Part shown: positions 17,407-27,129 of the stretch, piece by piece
Numbering within the stretch: the first letter of the stretch is position 1
Layout: every line of letters starts with the position of its first letter
DNA from: Gallionellaceae bacterium
GTDB lineage: Bacteria; Pseudomonadota; Gammaproteobacteria; Burkholderiales; Thiobacillaceae
Direction of reading: 5' to 3'
Assembly (NCBI GenBank): GCA_028714875.1
Contig: JAQTLN010000011.1
Span: 1 to 64,000, forward strand
DNA: 64,000 bases
Translations under genes and position numbers: made by a program
Notes under the pieces: generated by a model
Database searches by the model: none
What the model was told of the DNA's origin: nothing
The model's input: the letters and a program-made list of their open reading frames with translations, nothing else

Positions 17407-18414
17407 ATGCTTGCTGGATATGCAGTACCCGATTTTGTCAGTGAGTTCTGGCATTACTACATTGCCGCGATCAGCATCGCCGGTATCATTTTTTCCCTCT
17501 GGGTGCTCAGCAGCCAGACCACCAAAAAGCTTGCCGAAGGTGAGCAGGCTGAATTGATGGTCCACACCTGGGATGGCGACTTGCAGGAACTGAACAACCC
17601 GCTGCCGCGCTGGTGGATGTGGATGTTTATTGGCCTGACCTTCTTCGGCATCGTCTATCTGGTGCTCTATCCGGGCCTCGGCAAGTATGCCGGTACTCTG
17701 GGTTGGAGTTCTTTCCAGGAATGGAAGGATGACAAGGATACCGTTGACGCCGAGTTCGACAAGGTCATGGCGCCGTTCAAGTCGCAAGACCTGATGGCCG
17801 TCGCGGCCGACCCGAAAGCCAAGGAAATGGGCCAGAACCTGTTCATGACCTACTGCTCGCAGTGTCACGGCTCCAGCGCCCAGGGCGGCAAAGGCTTCCC
17901 CAACCTGACCGACGGCCAGTGGCTGTTTGGCGGCACGCCGGAAGACATCCAGGCCAGCATCACCGGCGGCCGTATCGCCGAAATGCCCCCGATGGGTGAT
18001 GCCGTGGGTGGGGAGCAAGGCGCCAAGGAAGTTGCCAACTATGTTCTGTCCCTGGGCGGCAAGCCGCATGACGCAACCCTGGCCGCCGCTGGACAGGCCA
18101 AGTTTGTCGCCTGCGCGGGTTGCCACGGCGAGAACGGCAAAGGCATGGCCGTCGCCAGCTTCCCCGACCTGACCGATGATGCCTGGCAGTATGGCGGCAG
18201 TGAATCCGCCATCGTGCAAAGCATCCTCAAAGGCCGCAAGGGTGGCATGCCCGCGCAGTCGCAAGCCGCCGGTGGAGCCTTGAATGACTCCAAGATCCAC
18301 CTTCTGGCCGCCTATGTCTGGGGCCTGGGTGGTGGCAAAAAGCCTGCCGCCCCGGCACCCGCCGAGGCCATGGCCGCTCCGGCTGAAGCAGTAGCCGCAC
18401 CCGCGGCCAACTAA
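17407..18414 (+). CDS. ccoP: Cytochrome c oxidase cbb3-type subunit III (dihaem)
   Basis: 335 aa; CSQCHGSSAQGGKG and CAGCHGENGKGM. Confidence 0.96.
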   Translation: MLAGYAVPDFVSEFWHYYIAAISIAGIIFSLWVLSSQTTKKLAEGEQAELMVHTWDGDLQELNNPLPRWWMWMFIGLTFFGIVYLVLYPGLGKYAGTLGWSSFQEWKDDKDTVDAEFDKVMAPFKSQDLMAVAADPKAKEMGQNLFMTYCSQCHGSSAQGGKGFPNLTDGQWLFGGTPEDIQASITGGRIAEMPPMGDAVGGEQGAKEVANYVLSLGGKPHDATLAAAGQAKFVACAGCHGENGKGMAVASFPDLTDDAWQYGGSESAIVQSILKGRKGGMPAQSQAAGGALNDSKIHLLAAYVWGLGGGKKPAAPAPAEAMAAPAEAVAAPAAN

Positions 18415-18594
18415 GCCCGCGAGGGCTACGAGGCTGGCCGCAACAGGCCGGCCCCGGAACCCAGCCCATTCCCGAGAGTGGGCTGGCTTCCGGCCAGACA
18501 ATGACCCCAGGCACTTCAATCAGAGGGTTCCACCGGAAACAGGTAACAAGCCAGGCCCGCTTGGCTCATACCTTTTTTGAGAAAGAGGAATACT

Positions 18595-20019
18595 GTGTCC
18601 GATAGCAAACCCCCAAGCATCCCCATCATCAAGGATGCCGGAAGCGACCCCGAGCAATCGCTCTACGCCGTTCACGAGAAAATCTACCCACGCGCCGTCT
18701 CCGGCCTGTTCAATTATTGGCGCATCGCGCTGGTGGCAGTCACCCAGGCTATTTTCTATGGTTTGCCTTGGCTCAAATGGGACGACCGTCAAGCGGTGCT
18801 GTTCGATCTCGGCGCGCGCAAGTTCTACCTGTTCGATCTGGTGTTCTGGCCACAGGATTTCATCTGGCTCGCCATCATCCTGATCCTCTCCGCGCTCGGA
18901 CTATTCCTGTTCACCGCCATCGCTGGCCGCCTCTGGTGCGGTTATGCCTGCCCGCAAACGGTCTACACCGAGTTGTTCATGTGGATCGAGGGCTGGATCG
19001 AGGGCAACTACAAGAAACAGCAGAAGCTCAATGCCATGCCCTGGAACGGCGAGAAGCTCCTGCGCCGGGGTGGCAAGCATCTCGCCTGGGTACTGCTCTC
19101 GCTGTGGACCGGCTTTTCCTTCGTGGCCTATTTCACGCCCGCGACCGAACTCTGGCGGGAAACGCTGACATTCAGCTTCGGCCCCTGGGAAGGCTTCTGG
19201 ATCTTCTTCTATGCCTTCGCCACCTGGGGCTTTGCCGGTTTCATGCGCGAACAGGTGTGCAAATACATGTGTCCCTACGCCCGTTTCCAGAGCGTGATGT
19301 TCGACACCGACACCCTGATCATCACTTATGACTACAAGCGTGGTGAATCTCGCGGCACGCGCAATAAAAGCGCGGACTACAAGGCGCAGGGCCTCGGTGA
19401 TTGCGTGGATTGCGGCATCTGCGTGCAGGTCTGCCCGACCGGCATCGACATTCGCAATGGCCTGCAATACATGTGCATTGGCTGCGCGGCCTGCATCGAC
19501 GCCTGCGATCAGGTCATGGAAAAGGTGGGCTATCCCAAGGGGCTGATCCGCTACTCGACGCAGAACGCCATCGATGGCGCCTACCCCGACAAGGAAATAC
19601 CCAAACATGTATTCCGTCCGCGCACGCTGTTCTACATCGCCGTCGTCAGCCTGATTACCATCGCCTTCTTCTATACCCTGGCGATGCGCATCCCCATGCG
19701 CACCGACGTGATTCGTGATCGTCAGACGCTGTCGCGTGAAGTCGAAAATGGGCAGATCGAGAACCTCTACCAGCTGCGCATCATCAACATGGAAAACCGC
19801 GCCCATCACTACCGCATCAAGGCCAGCGGCATCGAAGGCCTGCGCATGATGGTGGGTGACAATGTGGAAGTACCGGCACTGGGCACGGTCAACCATAACG
19901 TCGTTCTGCGTGCCGACCCCACGCAACTGAAACGCCCCAGCCAACCGGTCATGTTCACGATCCAGGCGGATGAAGATGCCGGCATCGTGCGTGAAGCAAA
20001 ATCCAGTTTCCTGAAATAA
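18595..20019 (+). CDS. ccoG: cbb3 oxidase accessory ferredoxin CcoG
   Basis: Polytopic; CGYACPQTVYTELF, CVDCGICVQVCPTGIDIRNG; GTG start with upstream purine-rich RBS. Confidence 0.93.
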   Translation: MSDSKPPSIPIIKDAGSDPEQSLYAVHEKIYPRAVSGLFNYWRIALVAVTQAIFYGLPWLKWDDRQAVLFDLGARKFYLFDLVFWPQDFIWLAIILILSALGLFLFTAIAGRLWCGYACPQTVYTELFMWIEGWIEGNYKKQQKLNAMPWNGEKLLRRGGKHLAWVLLSLWTGFSFVAYFTPATELWRETLTFSFGPWEGFWIFFYAFATWGFAGFMREQVCKYMCPYARFQSVMFDTDTLIITYDYKRGESRGTRNKSADYKAQGLGDCVDCGICVQVCPTGIDIRNGLQYMCIGCAACIDACDQVMEKVGYPKGLIRYSTQNAIDGAYPDKEIPKHVFRPRTLFYIAVVSLITIAFFYTLAMRIPMRTDVIRDRQTLSREVENGQIENLYQLRIINMENRAHHYRIKASGIEGLRMMVGDNVEVPALGTVNHNVVLRADPTQLKRPSQPVMFTIQADEDAGIVREAKSSFLK

Positions 20020-20028
20020 GGCGAAAAC

Positions 20029-20559
20029 ATGATGGCATTAGATCCCACCCCAAACCGCCCCTGGTGGAAAGAACCGATGGTCTGGATGGTCATCGGCCTG
20101 CCCGCCATCGCAGTGGTGGGGAGTTTCACCTCCTACTACTTTGCCGCTCGCGACCCTGACGGCCTGGTCAAAGCCGATTTCCGCAAGGAGGGCTTCGCGG
20201 TGATGGCCCCGTCCTCAGCGGCAGACAAAGCGGCAGCCGCACTCGGCCTGTCGGCACGATTGATTACCAGGAATGGCCAGATGGAACTGGTGTTGCGCGG
20301 CCACCTGACGAGCAATCCGCCGCGCCTCGCCCTGAACATCGTGCATCCCTCGCGGGAGAATCAGGATATCCATATCCTCTTGGCACATTCGAGAGAGCTG
20401 TCGTATATTGCCCCTGCCCCGGACCTGGGATCAGGGAAACGAATTCTGGTACTCGAACCGGAAGACCGGGCCTGGCGTATCACCGGCCAGTGGACGGCAC
20501 CTTTCTCCGGCATGACGGAGCTGGTTGCCGGAGCAAGCAAACCATCAACGCACCCGTAA
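20029..20559 (+). CDS. FixH/CcoH family protein
   Basis: 176 aa; PWWKEPMVWMVIGLPAIAVVGSFTSYYFA; follows ccoG. Confidence 0.85.
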   Translation: MMALDPTPNRPWWKEPMVWMVIGLPAIAVVGSFTSYYFAARDPDGLVKADFRKEGFAVMAPSSAADKAAAALGLSARLITRNGQMELVLRGHLTSNPPRLALNIVHPSRENQDIHILLAHSRELSYIAPAPDLGSGKRILVLEPEDRAWRITGQWTAPFSGMTELVAGASKPSTHP

Positions 20560-20584
20560 AGGGGCAATTAACAGGAGCATGCAC

Positions 20585-20713
20585 ATGGACGCCGTAATGA
20601 ATCTGCTTTTCCACTCTTTTATCGGGCAGCTCAGCCTGTTCACCCTCGGCTTCATCGTTGCCATGGGCTTGTTCATCTGGTTCAAGCTGGCCAAGAAGTC
20701 TCAAGAGCACTGA
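20585..20713 (+). CDS. Small membrane protein, DUF3149-like
   Basis: MDAVMNLLFHSFIGQLSLFTLGFIVAMGLFIWFKLAKKSQEH. Confidence 0.75.
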   Translation: MDAVMNLLFHSFIGQLSLFTLGFIVAMGLFIWFKLAKKSQEH

Positions 20714-20742
20714 GATTTCCCGGCGTCCTCCGGGCGCGTACA

Positions 20743-20777
20743 CATGAAAAAGCCGGCCTAGCGCCGGTTTTTTCATG
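20743..20777. terminator. Intrinsic terminator after cco cluster
   Basis: CATGAAAAAGCCGGCCTAGCGCCGGTTTTTTCATG. Confidence 0.88.
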
Positions 20778-20796
20778 GTCGGCCGGAACGCGGCCA

Positions 20797-20936
20797 CATA
20801 GGTCAGGTTGCGGCTACATCCCTACCTGACGATCAACGCGACCGTCAGGTAGTCGCTGCGCGCCAACCTGACCTACATAGGGAGCAGGCGGGACCTGGGT
20901 AGGTCAGGTTGCGGCGTCATCCCTACCTGACGATCC
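20797..20936. repeat. Distant RAYT-type REP cluster (three hairpins)
   Basis: TCAGGTTGCGGCTACATCCCTACCTGA, TCAGGTAGTCGCTGCGCGCCAACCTGA, TCAGGTTGCGGCGTCATCCCTACCTGA with GTAGG feet. Confidence 0.92.
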
Positions 20937-20944
20937 ACCCCAAC

Positions 20945-21799
20945 TCAGTCGAACACCACCGTCTTGTTGCCGTAGACCAGGATGCGGTTGTCGATGTGCC
21001 AGCGCACGGCGCGCGACAGCACCACCTTTTCCAGATCCGCCCCCTTGCGCACCAGATCGTCGATGTCGTCGCGATGCGAGATGCGGGTCACGTCCTGTTC
21101 GATGATGGGGCCATCGTCGAGTACTTCCGTGACGTAATGGCTGGTGGCGCCGATCAGCTTCACCCCCCGCTCGAACGCGCGCTGGTAAGGCTTGGCGCCG
21201 TGGAAAGCGGGCAGGAAGGAGTGGTGGATATTGATGATGCGGCCGGGGTAATGGCCGATGAAATCCGCCGATAGCACCTGCATGTAACGCGCCAGGACCA
21301 TGAAATCGACATGATGGGCCTCCAGCAAGGCGCGTTGCTGCCGCTCCGCTTCCGGCTTGTTGTCCTTGTTCACATGGATGTGCTGGAACGGCACTTTGTA
21401 CGCCGCCGCCAGCCAGTGCGTATCCGGGTGGTTGCTGATGATCAGCGGGATGTCGCAATACAGCTCGCCGGCATGCCAACGATAAAGAAGGTCCGCCAGG
21501 CAATGGTCGTACTTGGAAACAAAGATCGCCATGCGCGGCTTCACGCTGGACAGCGAGAGCTTCCAGTCCATGTCATGTTCCAGAGCGATGGGACCAAAGG
21601 TCTCGTCGAACTTGTGCAAGCCCAGCTCGAAGCCTTCCAGTTCCCACTCCACCCGCATCAGGAACAGTCCGGCCGCGCTGTCCTGATGTTGATCGGCGTG
21701 CAGGATGTTGGCGTTGTGTTCGAGCAGAAAATTGGCGATCGCGGCGACCAGGCCCTTCTTGTCGGGACAGGCGATCAGCAAAACGGCGGTATTGCGCAT
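20945..21799 (-). CDS. purU: Formyltetrahydrofolate deformylase
   Basis: N-terminal ACT-like LLIACPDKKGLVAAIANFL, HHSFLPAFHGAKPYQRAFERGVKLIGATSHYV. Confidence 0.95.
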   Translation of the reverse strand: MRNTAVLLIACPDKKGLVAAIANFLLEHNANILHADQHQDSAAGLFLMRVEWELEGFELGLHKFDETFGPIALEHDMDWKLSLSSVKPRMAIFVSKYDHCLADLLYRWHAGELYCDIPLIISNHPDTHWLAAAYKVPFQHIHVNKDNKPEAERQQRALLEAHHVDFMVLARYMQVLSADFIGHYPGRIINIHHSFLPAFHGAKPYQRAFERGVKLIGATSHYVTEVLDDGPIIEQDVTRISHRDDIDDLVRKGADLEKVVLSRAVRWHIDNRILVYGNKTVVFD

Positions 21800-21856
21800 G
21801 GCGGTGTACGGGGCAAAAAACGGTCGACATGATACCCCGGCATCCGTGCCACTTTC

Positions 21857-21965
21857 TGTGGATAAGTCAGCGACAAACCGCTTATTCCCGCGTCCTACCT
21901 GGCATTGCGTCGGGAGGCGGGCTGTAGACAACCTTGTGGCTATCCTGTGGATAGCCTGTGCATAA
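21857..21965. promoter_or_regulatory. Cluster of DnaA-box-like sites upstream of nrdA
   Basis: TGTGGATAA (21857-21865), TGTGGATAG (21946-21954), TGTGCATAA (21957-21965). Confidence 0.65.
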
Positions 21966-21973
21966 GAAAGCGG

Positions 21974-22001
21974 TTGACGGCCTAGTCTTCGACACTAGAA
22001 T
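21974..22001 (+). promoter_or_regulatory. Putative sigma70 promoter for nrdA
   Basis: TTGACG - 16 bp - TAGAAT, overlapping the first NrdR box. Confidence 0.55.
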
Positions 22002-22039
22002 TAGCGCCAAGCAAGACGAGATAACACTATATTTAGTGT
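21992..22039. promoter_or_regulatory. Tandem NrdR boxes
   Basis: ACACTAGAATTAGCGC (21992-22007) and ACACTATATTTAGTGT (22024-22039), 32 bp start to start. Confidence 0.78.
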
Positions 22040-22111
22040 TTTCTAATAAACCAGGCAGCAAACACCGAATGCCGCGCCAGCACCGGCATCAGACACCAAG
22101 GAGACTCACCG

Positions 22112-25100
22112 ATGCAGCTTTCCAGCGATTTTCAGACCCCCGGCAACCCCATCCTGAGCAACGCCGCCCCGGCGCCCGAAACGGCCGCGACGTCACCTTA
22201 TCCCGACCACAAGATCATCCGCCGCAACGGCGCCGTGGTCGCCTTCGAACCCAATAAGATCGCCATCGCCCTGACCAAGGCGTTCATTGCCGTCAATGGT
22301 GGACAGGCCGCCGCCAGCGCCCGCATTCGCGAACTGGTGGAGAATCTCACCGACAACGTCGTCAGCGCATTGATCCGTCGCCAGCCCAACGGTGGCACCT
22401 TCCACATCGAAGACATCCAGGACCAGGTGGAACTGGCGCTGATGCGCTCCGGCGAACACGAAGTCGCCCGCGCCTATGTGCTCTACCGCGAGAAACGCAA
22501 CGAGGAACGCGCCAAACAGAAGCGGCAGCAGGTCGAGGAACACACCCTGTTCTGCCTGGAAAACGGCGAACGTCGCCCTCTCGACCTGCAACATCTCGCC
22601 GCCGTGGTTGGCGCCGCCTGCGAAGGCCTGGCGGAAACCAACCCGCAGGCCATCCTGCAAGCCACCCTGCGCGACATCTACGACGGCGTGCCGATGGACG
22701 AGGTGCGTCGCTCGCTGATCCTCTCCGCGCGCTCGCTGATCGAGAAAGACCCGGAATACAACTACGTCACCTCACGCCTGTTGATGCACTCCATCCGCCG
22801 CGAGGTTTTGGCTGAAGTCATGGGGCTGGGCGAGGAAGTCGGCCAGGCCGAGATGGCCGGCCACTACGCCGACTATTTCACCACCTACATCCATAAGGGC
22901 ATCGAAGCCGAACTGCTCGACGAGCGCCTGCGCCAGTTCGACCTGCCGCGCCTGGCCGCCGCGCTGGACTCCGGGCGCGATCTGCAATTCCAGTACCTCG
23001 GCCTGCAAACCCTGTACGACCGTTATTTCCTGCACATCGACGAGCGCCGCATCGAACTGCCGCAAGCCTTCTTCATGCGCGTGGCCATGGGTCTCTCGCT
23101 CAACGAAATCGACCGCGAAGCGCGCGCCCTGGAGTTCTACGAAGTCCTTTCGCGCTTCGACTACATGAGCAGCACACCCACCCTGTTCAACGCCGGCACC
23201 CGCCATTCACAGCTGTCCAGTTGTTATCTGACCACCATCCCGGACGACCTCGACGGCATCTACCAGGGCATCAAGGAAAACGCCCTGTTGCAGAAATTCG
23301 CCGGCGGCATCGGCAACGACTGGACCCGAGTGCGCAGCCTGGGCGCCTATATCAAGGGCACCAACGGCAAATCGCAGGGCGTGGTGCCCTTCCTGAAAGT
23401 GGCCAACGACACCGCCGTAGCGGTGAACCAGGGCGGCAAACGCAAGGGCGCGGTGTGCGCCTTCCTGGAAACCTGGCACATGGACATCGAGGAATTCCTC
23501 GAACTGCGCAAGAACACCGGCGACGACCGCCGCCGCACTCACGACATGAACACCGCCAACTGGGTACCGGACCTGTTCATGAAACGGGTGATGGAAAATG
23601 CCGAATGGACCCTGTTCAGCCCGTCCGACACGCCCGACCTGCACGACCTCTTCGGCCGCGCTTTCGAGACCGCCTACACCCGCTACGAAGAAAAAGCCGC
23701 GCGCGGCGAGATCAAGGTATTCAAGAAGGTGGCCGCCGTAGGCCTGTGGCGCAAGATGATCTCCATGCTGTTCGAGACCGGGCACCCCTGGATCACCTTC
23801 AAGGACGCCTGCAACGTGCGCTACACCAACCAGCACGTCGGCGTCGTCCACAGTTCCAACCTGTGCACCGAAATCACCCTGCACACCAACGACAACGAAA
23901 TCGCCGTGTGCAACCTCGGCTCGGTGAACCTGGCCAACCATGTCAAAGACGGCGCCCTCGACCTGGAGAAGCTGCAAAAGACCATCCGCATCGCCATGCG
24001 CATGCTGGATAACGTCATCGACATCAACTTCTACAACGTCGGCAAGGCGCGCAACTCCAACCTCAAGCACCGCCCGGTCGGCCTCGGCACCATGGCATTC
24101 CAGGACGCATTGCATCTGCTGCGTATCCCTTACGCCTCCGCTGAAGCGGTGGAATTCGCCGACCGCGCCCAGGAAGCCGTCGCCTACTTCGCCTATTCGG
24201 CCAGCGCCGACCTGGCCGAGGAACGCGGCCGCTACAACACCTTCAACGGCTCGCTGTGGAGCAAAGGCATCCTGCCGCAGGATTCACTGAAACTCCTGGC
24301 CGAGGAACGCGGCGGCGACGGGGTTTCGTATCTCGAGGCCGACTTCTCCGAGACCCTGGACTGGGACGCCTTGCGCCGGCGGATCATGACGGTGGGCATG
24401 CGTAACTCCAATTGCCTCGCCATCGCCCCCACCGCCACCATCGCCAACATCGTCGGCGTCTCCGCATCGATCGAGCCGACTTATCAGAACCTGTTCGTCA
24501 AATCCAACCTCTCCGGCGAGTTCACCGTGGTCAACCAGTACCTGGTGCGCGACCTCAAGGCATTGAATTTGTGGGACGAAGTCATGGTCGGCGACATCAA
24601 GTACTTCGACGGCAGCCTCGCCAAGATCGACCGCATTCCCGGTGAGCTTCGCGCCCTCTACGCCACCGCTTTCGAGGTCGACCCGGTGTGGCTGATCGAA
24701 GCCGGCGCCCGCCGCCAGAAATGGATCGATCAGGCGCAAAGCCTCAACCTCTACTTCCACGGCGCTTCTGGCAAGAAGCTGGACGAGACCTACAAGCTAG
24801 CCTGGGTGCGTGGACTGAAAACCACCTACTACCTACGTTCCCTGGGCGCCACCGCCGCCGAGAAATCCACCGGCAAAGGCGGCGAACTCAACGCCGTTTC
24901 CGCGCACGGAGGCGGAAATGGTGGCAACAGCGGCGCTGGCGGCATGGGTGTCGGCGGCATGAACACCGGCATGGGTGGAGGCGCCGGCGGTGGTTATGTC
25001 GCCAGCTCCAATCCTTCGACTGAACTCCGGGCAGACCTCCCCGAACCCGAATTCCTTGGCCGCGCCTGCACCATGCGCCCCGGCGACCCCGGCTTCGAGG

Positions 25101-25120
25101 AATGCGAGGCCTGCCAGTAG
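22112..25120 (+). CDS. nrdA: Ribonucleoside-diphosphate reductase alpha subunit (class Ia, ATP-cone)
   Basis: 1002 aa; N-terminal ATP-cone, SSCYLTTIPDDLDGIYQ, NLCTEITLHT, C-terminal CEACQ. Confidence 0.96.
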   Translation: MQLSSDFQTPGNPILSNAAPAPETAATSPYPDHKIIRRNGAVVAFEPNKIAIALTKAFIAVNGGQAAASARIRELVENLTDNVVSALIRRQPNGGTFHIEDIQDQVELALMRSGEHEVARAYVLYREKRNEERAKQKRQQVEEHTLFCLENGERRPLDLQHLAAVVGAACEGLAETNPQAILQATLRDIYDGVPMDEVRRSLILSARSLIEKDPEYNYVTSRLLMHSIRREVLAEVMGLGEEVGQAEMAGHYADYFTTYIHKGIEAELLDERLRQFDLPRLAAALDSGRDLQFQYLGLQTLYDRYFLHIDERRIELPQAFFMRVAMGLSLNEIDREARALEFYEVLSRFDYMSSTPTLFNAGTRHSQLSSCYLTTIPDDLDGIYQGIKENALLQKFAGGIGNDWTRVRSLGAYIKGTNGKSQGVVPFLKVANDTAVAVNQGGKRKGAVCAFLETWHMDIEEFLELRKNTGDDRRRTHDMNTANWVPDLFMKRVMENAEWTLFSPSDTPDLHDLFGRAFETAYTRYEEKAARGEIKVFKKVAAVGLWRKMISMLFETGHPWITFKDACNVRYTNQHVGVVHSSNLCTEITLHTNDNEIAVCNLGSVNLANHVKDGALDLEKLQKTIRIAMRMLDNVIDINFYNVGKARNSNLKHRPVGLGTMAFQDALHLLRIPYASAEAVEFADRAQEAVAYFAYSASADLAEERGRYNTFNGSLWSKGILPQDSLKLLAEERGGDGVSYLEADFSETLDWDALRRRIMTVGMRNSNCLAIAPTATIANIVGVSASIEPTYQNLFVKSNLSGEFTVVNQYLVRDLKALNLWDEVMVGDIKYFDGSLAKIDRIPGELRALYATAFEVDPVWLIEAGARRQKWIDQAQSLNLYFHGASGKKLDETYKLAWVRGLKTTYYLRSLGATAAEKSTGKGGELNAVSAHGGGNGGNSGAGGMGVGGMNTGMGGGAGGGYVASSNPSTELRADLPEPEFLGRACTMRPGDPGFEECEACQ

Positions 25121-25155
25121 CCAGGCTGGCCGTGCAATCCCCCGCGCCTCCCTGT

Positions 25156-25189
25156 CGCCCCCCTTTCCCAAAGGGGGGCCGGGGGGATT
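25156..25189. repeat. Dispersed CCCCCC-TTTCCCAAA-GGGGGG palindrome copy
   Basis: CGCCCCCCTTTCCCAAAGGGGGGCCGGGGGGATT. Confidence 0.85.
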
Positions 25190-25285
25190 CGTGGGGATCG
25201 AACATGCGCGGACCTCGCCCAGGCTTCTTGTTCCCCGCGATTCACGGTGATACCTTGGTGACACCCGCAACACAGGAGATTGAAG

Positions 25286-25567
25286 ATGCCCGCCACCACC
25301 ACGCTGAAGCTTCCGGACGCGCTCAAATCCCGCATCGCCAGCGCCGCCGAATACGCCGGCAAAACGCCACATGCGTACATGCTTGAAGCCCTGCAAGCAC
25401 AAACCGAACTGGCGGAAAGACGGCGTGAATTCGTGGATGCCGCGCTACTGGCCAGAGAAGAAGTCGCTCAATACGGTTTGGTCTATGACGCCGACGAGGT
25501 ATTCAGCTACATCCAGTCCCTGCTTGAAGGTAAGCAGGTTGAACGCCCCACTCCGACCAAGTTGTAA
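25286..25567 (+). CDS. Antitoxin, CopG/RHH-like
   Basis: 93 aa MPATTTLKLPDALKSRIASAAEYAGKTPHAYMLEALQAQTELAERR; immediately upstream of toxin. Confidence 0.8.
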   Translation: MPATTTLKLPDALKSRIASAAEYAGKTPHAYMLEALQAQTELAERRREFVDAALLAREEVAQYGLVYDADEVFSYIQSLLEGKQVERPTPTKL

Positions 25568-25572
25568 GTCTC

Positions 25573-25866
25573 ATGACGCGACTGGTCATTGCGCCACGAG
25601 CGCTGCTGGATATGGAACGGCTGGCAATTTTCCTGCGAGACAGCGATGCCCATGCGGCAAATGAAACCATACCTGGCCTGATGCGCGGCCTGACCATCCT
25701 CAAAGAACACCCGTTAATCGGCCGCAAAGTGGAAGCGGGATTGCGGGAACTGATCATTGCCCGCGGCAAAGCCGGCTATGTAGCGCTCTACGATTTCGAC
25801 GTGACAAATGACACGGCCATCGTGCAGGCGATCCGGCACCAACGCGAACAAGGCTACGCCCCGTGA
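25573..25866 (+). CDS. RelE/ParE-family toxin
   Basis: 97 aa; RALLDMERLAIFLR ... GRKVEAGLRELIIARGKAGYVALYDFD ... VQAIRHQREQGY. Confidence 0.85.
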   Translation: MTRLVIAPRALLDMERLAIFLRDSDAHAANETIPGLMRGLTILKEHPLIGRKVEAGLRELIIARGKAGYVALYDFDVTNDTAIVQAIRHQREQGYAP

Positions 25867-25910
25867 TGAAGCTGACCCATTCAAGCCTCCCGACCTAGTC
25901 CACGCAAACC

Positions 25911-26231
25911 ATGATTTTCGACATAGACCCGCTCAGCGAAGCCGAATCGATCGACCTCAACCGCCGCATCGTCGAGCGTTTGAAGTTTCTTTCGCAGATG
26001 CGCGCGCATCGTCGCATGCTGGATTTCAGCGTGGGTGACCGGGTGAGTTTCCAGCCGGACGGGCGCCCACCTTTATTCGGCATCCTCACCCGTTACAACA
26101 AAAAGACCGTGACAGTCATTACCGAGGGCGGCGAACACTGGACCGTATCGCCGCATCTGCTGCGTAAAGTGGTGGATGTCGCGGAGCACGACACGTCGCT
26201 GAAAGCGCTCCCCCAAGGACACCACCCATGA
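25911..26231 (+). CDS. Conserved hypothetical protein
   Basis: 106 aa; FSVGDRVSFQPDGRPPLFGILTRYNKKTVTVITEGGEHWTVSPHLL; overlaps next start by 4 bp. Confidence 0.7.
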   Translation: MIFDIDPLSEAESIDLNRRIVERLKFLSQMRAHRRMLDFSVGDRVSFQPDGRPPLFGILTRYNKKTVTVITEGGEHWTVSPHLLRKVVDVAEHDTSLKALPQGHHP

Positions 26232-27100
26232 CCCCGCAATCCCTCGCCGCCGAAGTCGAATCGCTGTTCGCCCTGCCCGATGCGGTGCTGCGCGTGCAAG
26301 CCCTGCTTGATGAGCCGGAAGCCAATGCCCGCGAAATCAGCGCCGCCGTCGAACTTGATCCCGGCCTTGCCGCCGGGGTGCTGCACCTGGCCAACAGCCC
26401 GCTTTACGGGCAGCGCGGCCGGGTCGATACGGTGGCGCGCGCCATCGACCTGATCGGCCGCCGCGCCCTGCGCGACATGGTGCTGGCCACCTCGGTGGTG
26501 AAGGTATTCCACGCCATCCCGGAAGAATTCGTGGATATGGCCACGTTCTGGGACAACAGCATCACCTGCGGTGTCGTGGCGCAATTTATCGCCCGCCATC
26601 TCCGCGCCCGTGACGCCGACAGCCTGTTTCTCGCCGGTCTGCTGCATGGTGTCGGGCGCCTGGTGTTCTATGCGCGGCGCCCGGAGGAATACCGCGCCCT
26701 GCTGACGGAAAAACCACAAGGAGAAAAGGCGCTGGCCGCAGCGGAGCAAAACGCCTTCGGCTTCACCTATGCCCATCTCGGCGCCGCCCTGCTGAAGAAC
26801 TGGAGCCTGCCGGAACGGCTCTGTGTCGCCATCGAGCATCAACTCAGCCCCGAAACCACGCCCGCCGCCCACGCCCGCGAAGTCGCCATCATCCATATCG
26901 CCAACGACATCGCCGCCAGCCTGGCGCCCTGCCTCAAACAACGCGAAACACCCGCCCCCTACCTCCCCGGTTTCGACCCCGGCGCCCAGGAAATTCTCGG
27001 CATCGCGAATGAAGACCTGGAGGCCATTCGCCTGGAAGCGCTGGCCCAGACCTTCGACATCATTGAAATCATCAACCCCGGTTCCACGCTGATCTTCTGA
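26228..27100 (+). CDS. HDOD domain protein
   Basis: 290 aa; [38 protein letters not shown] ... [14 protein letters not shown]. Confidence 0.88.
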   Translation: MTPQSLAAEVESLFALPDAVLRVQALLDEPEANAREISAAVELDPGLAAGVLHLANSPLYGQRGRVDTVARAIDLIGRRALRDMVLATSVVKVFHAIPEEFVDMATFWDNSITCGVVAQFIARHLRARDADSLFLAGLLHGVGRLVFYARRPEEYRALLTEKPQGEKALAAAEQNAFGFTYAHLGAALLKNWSLPERLCVAIEHQLSPETTPAAHAREVAIIHIANDIAASLAPCLKQRETPAPYLPGFDPGAQEILGIANEDLEAIRLEALAQTFDIIEIINPGSTLIF

Positions 27101-27129
27101 TCGCGCCGCGCCCACACAAGGAGACCCCA

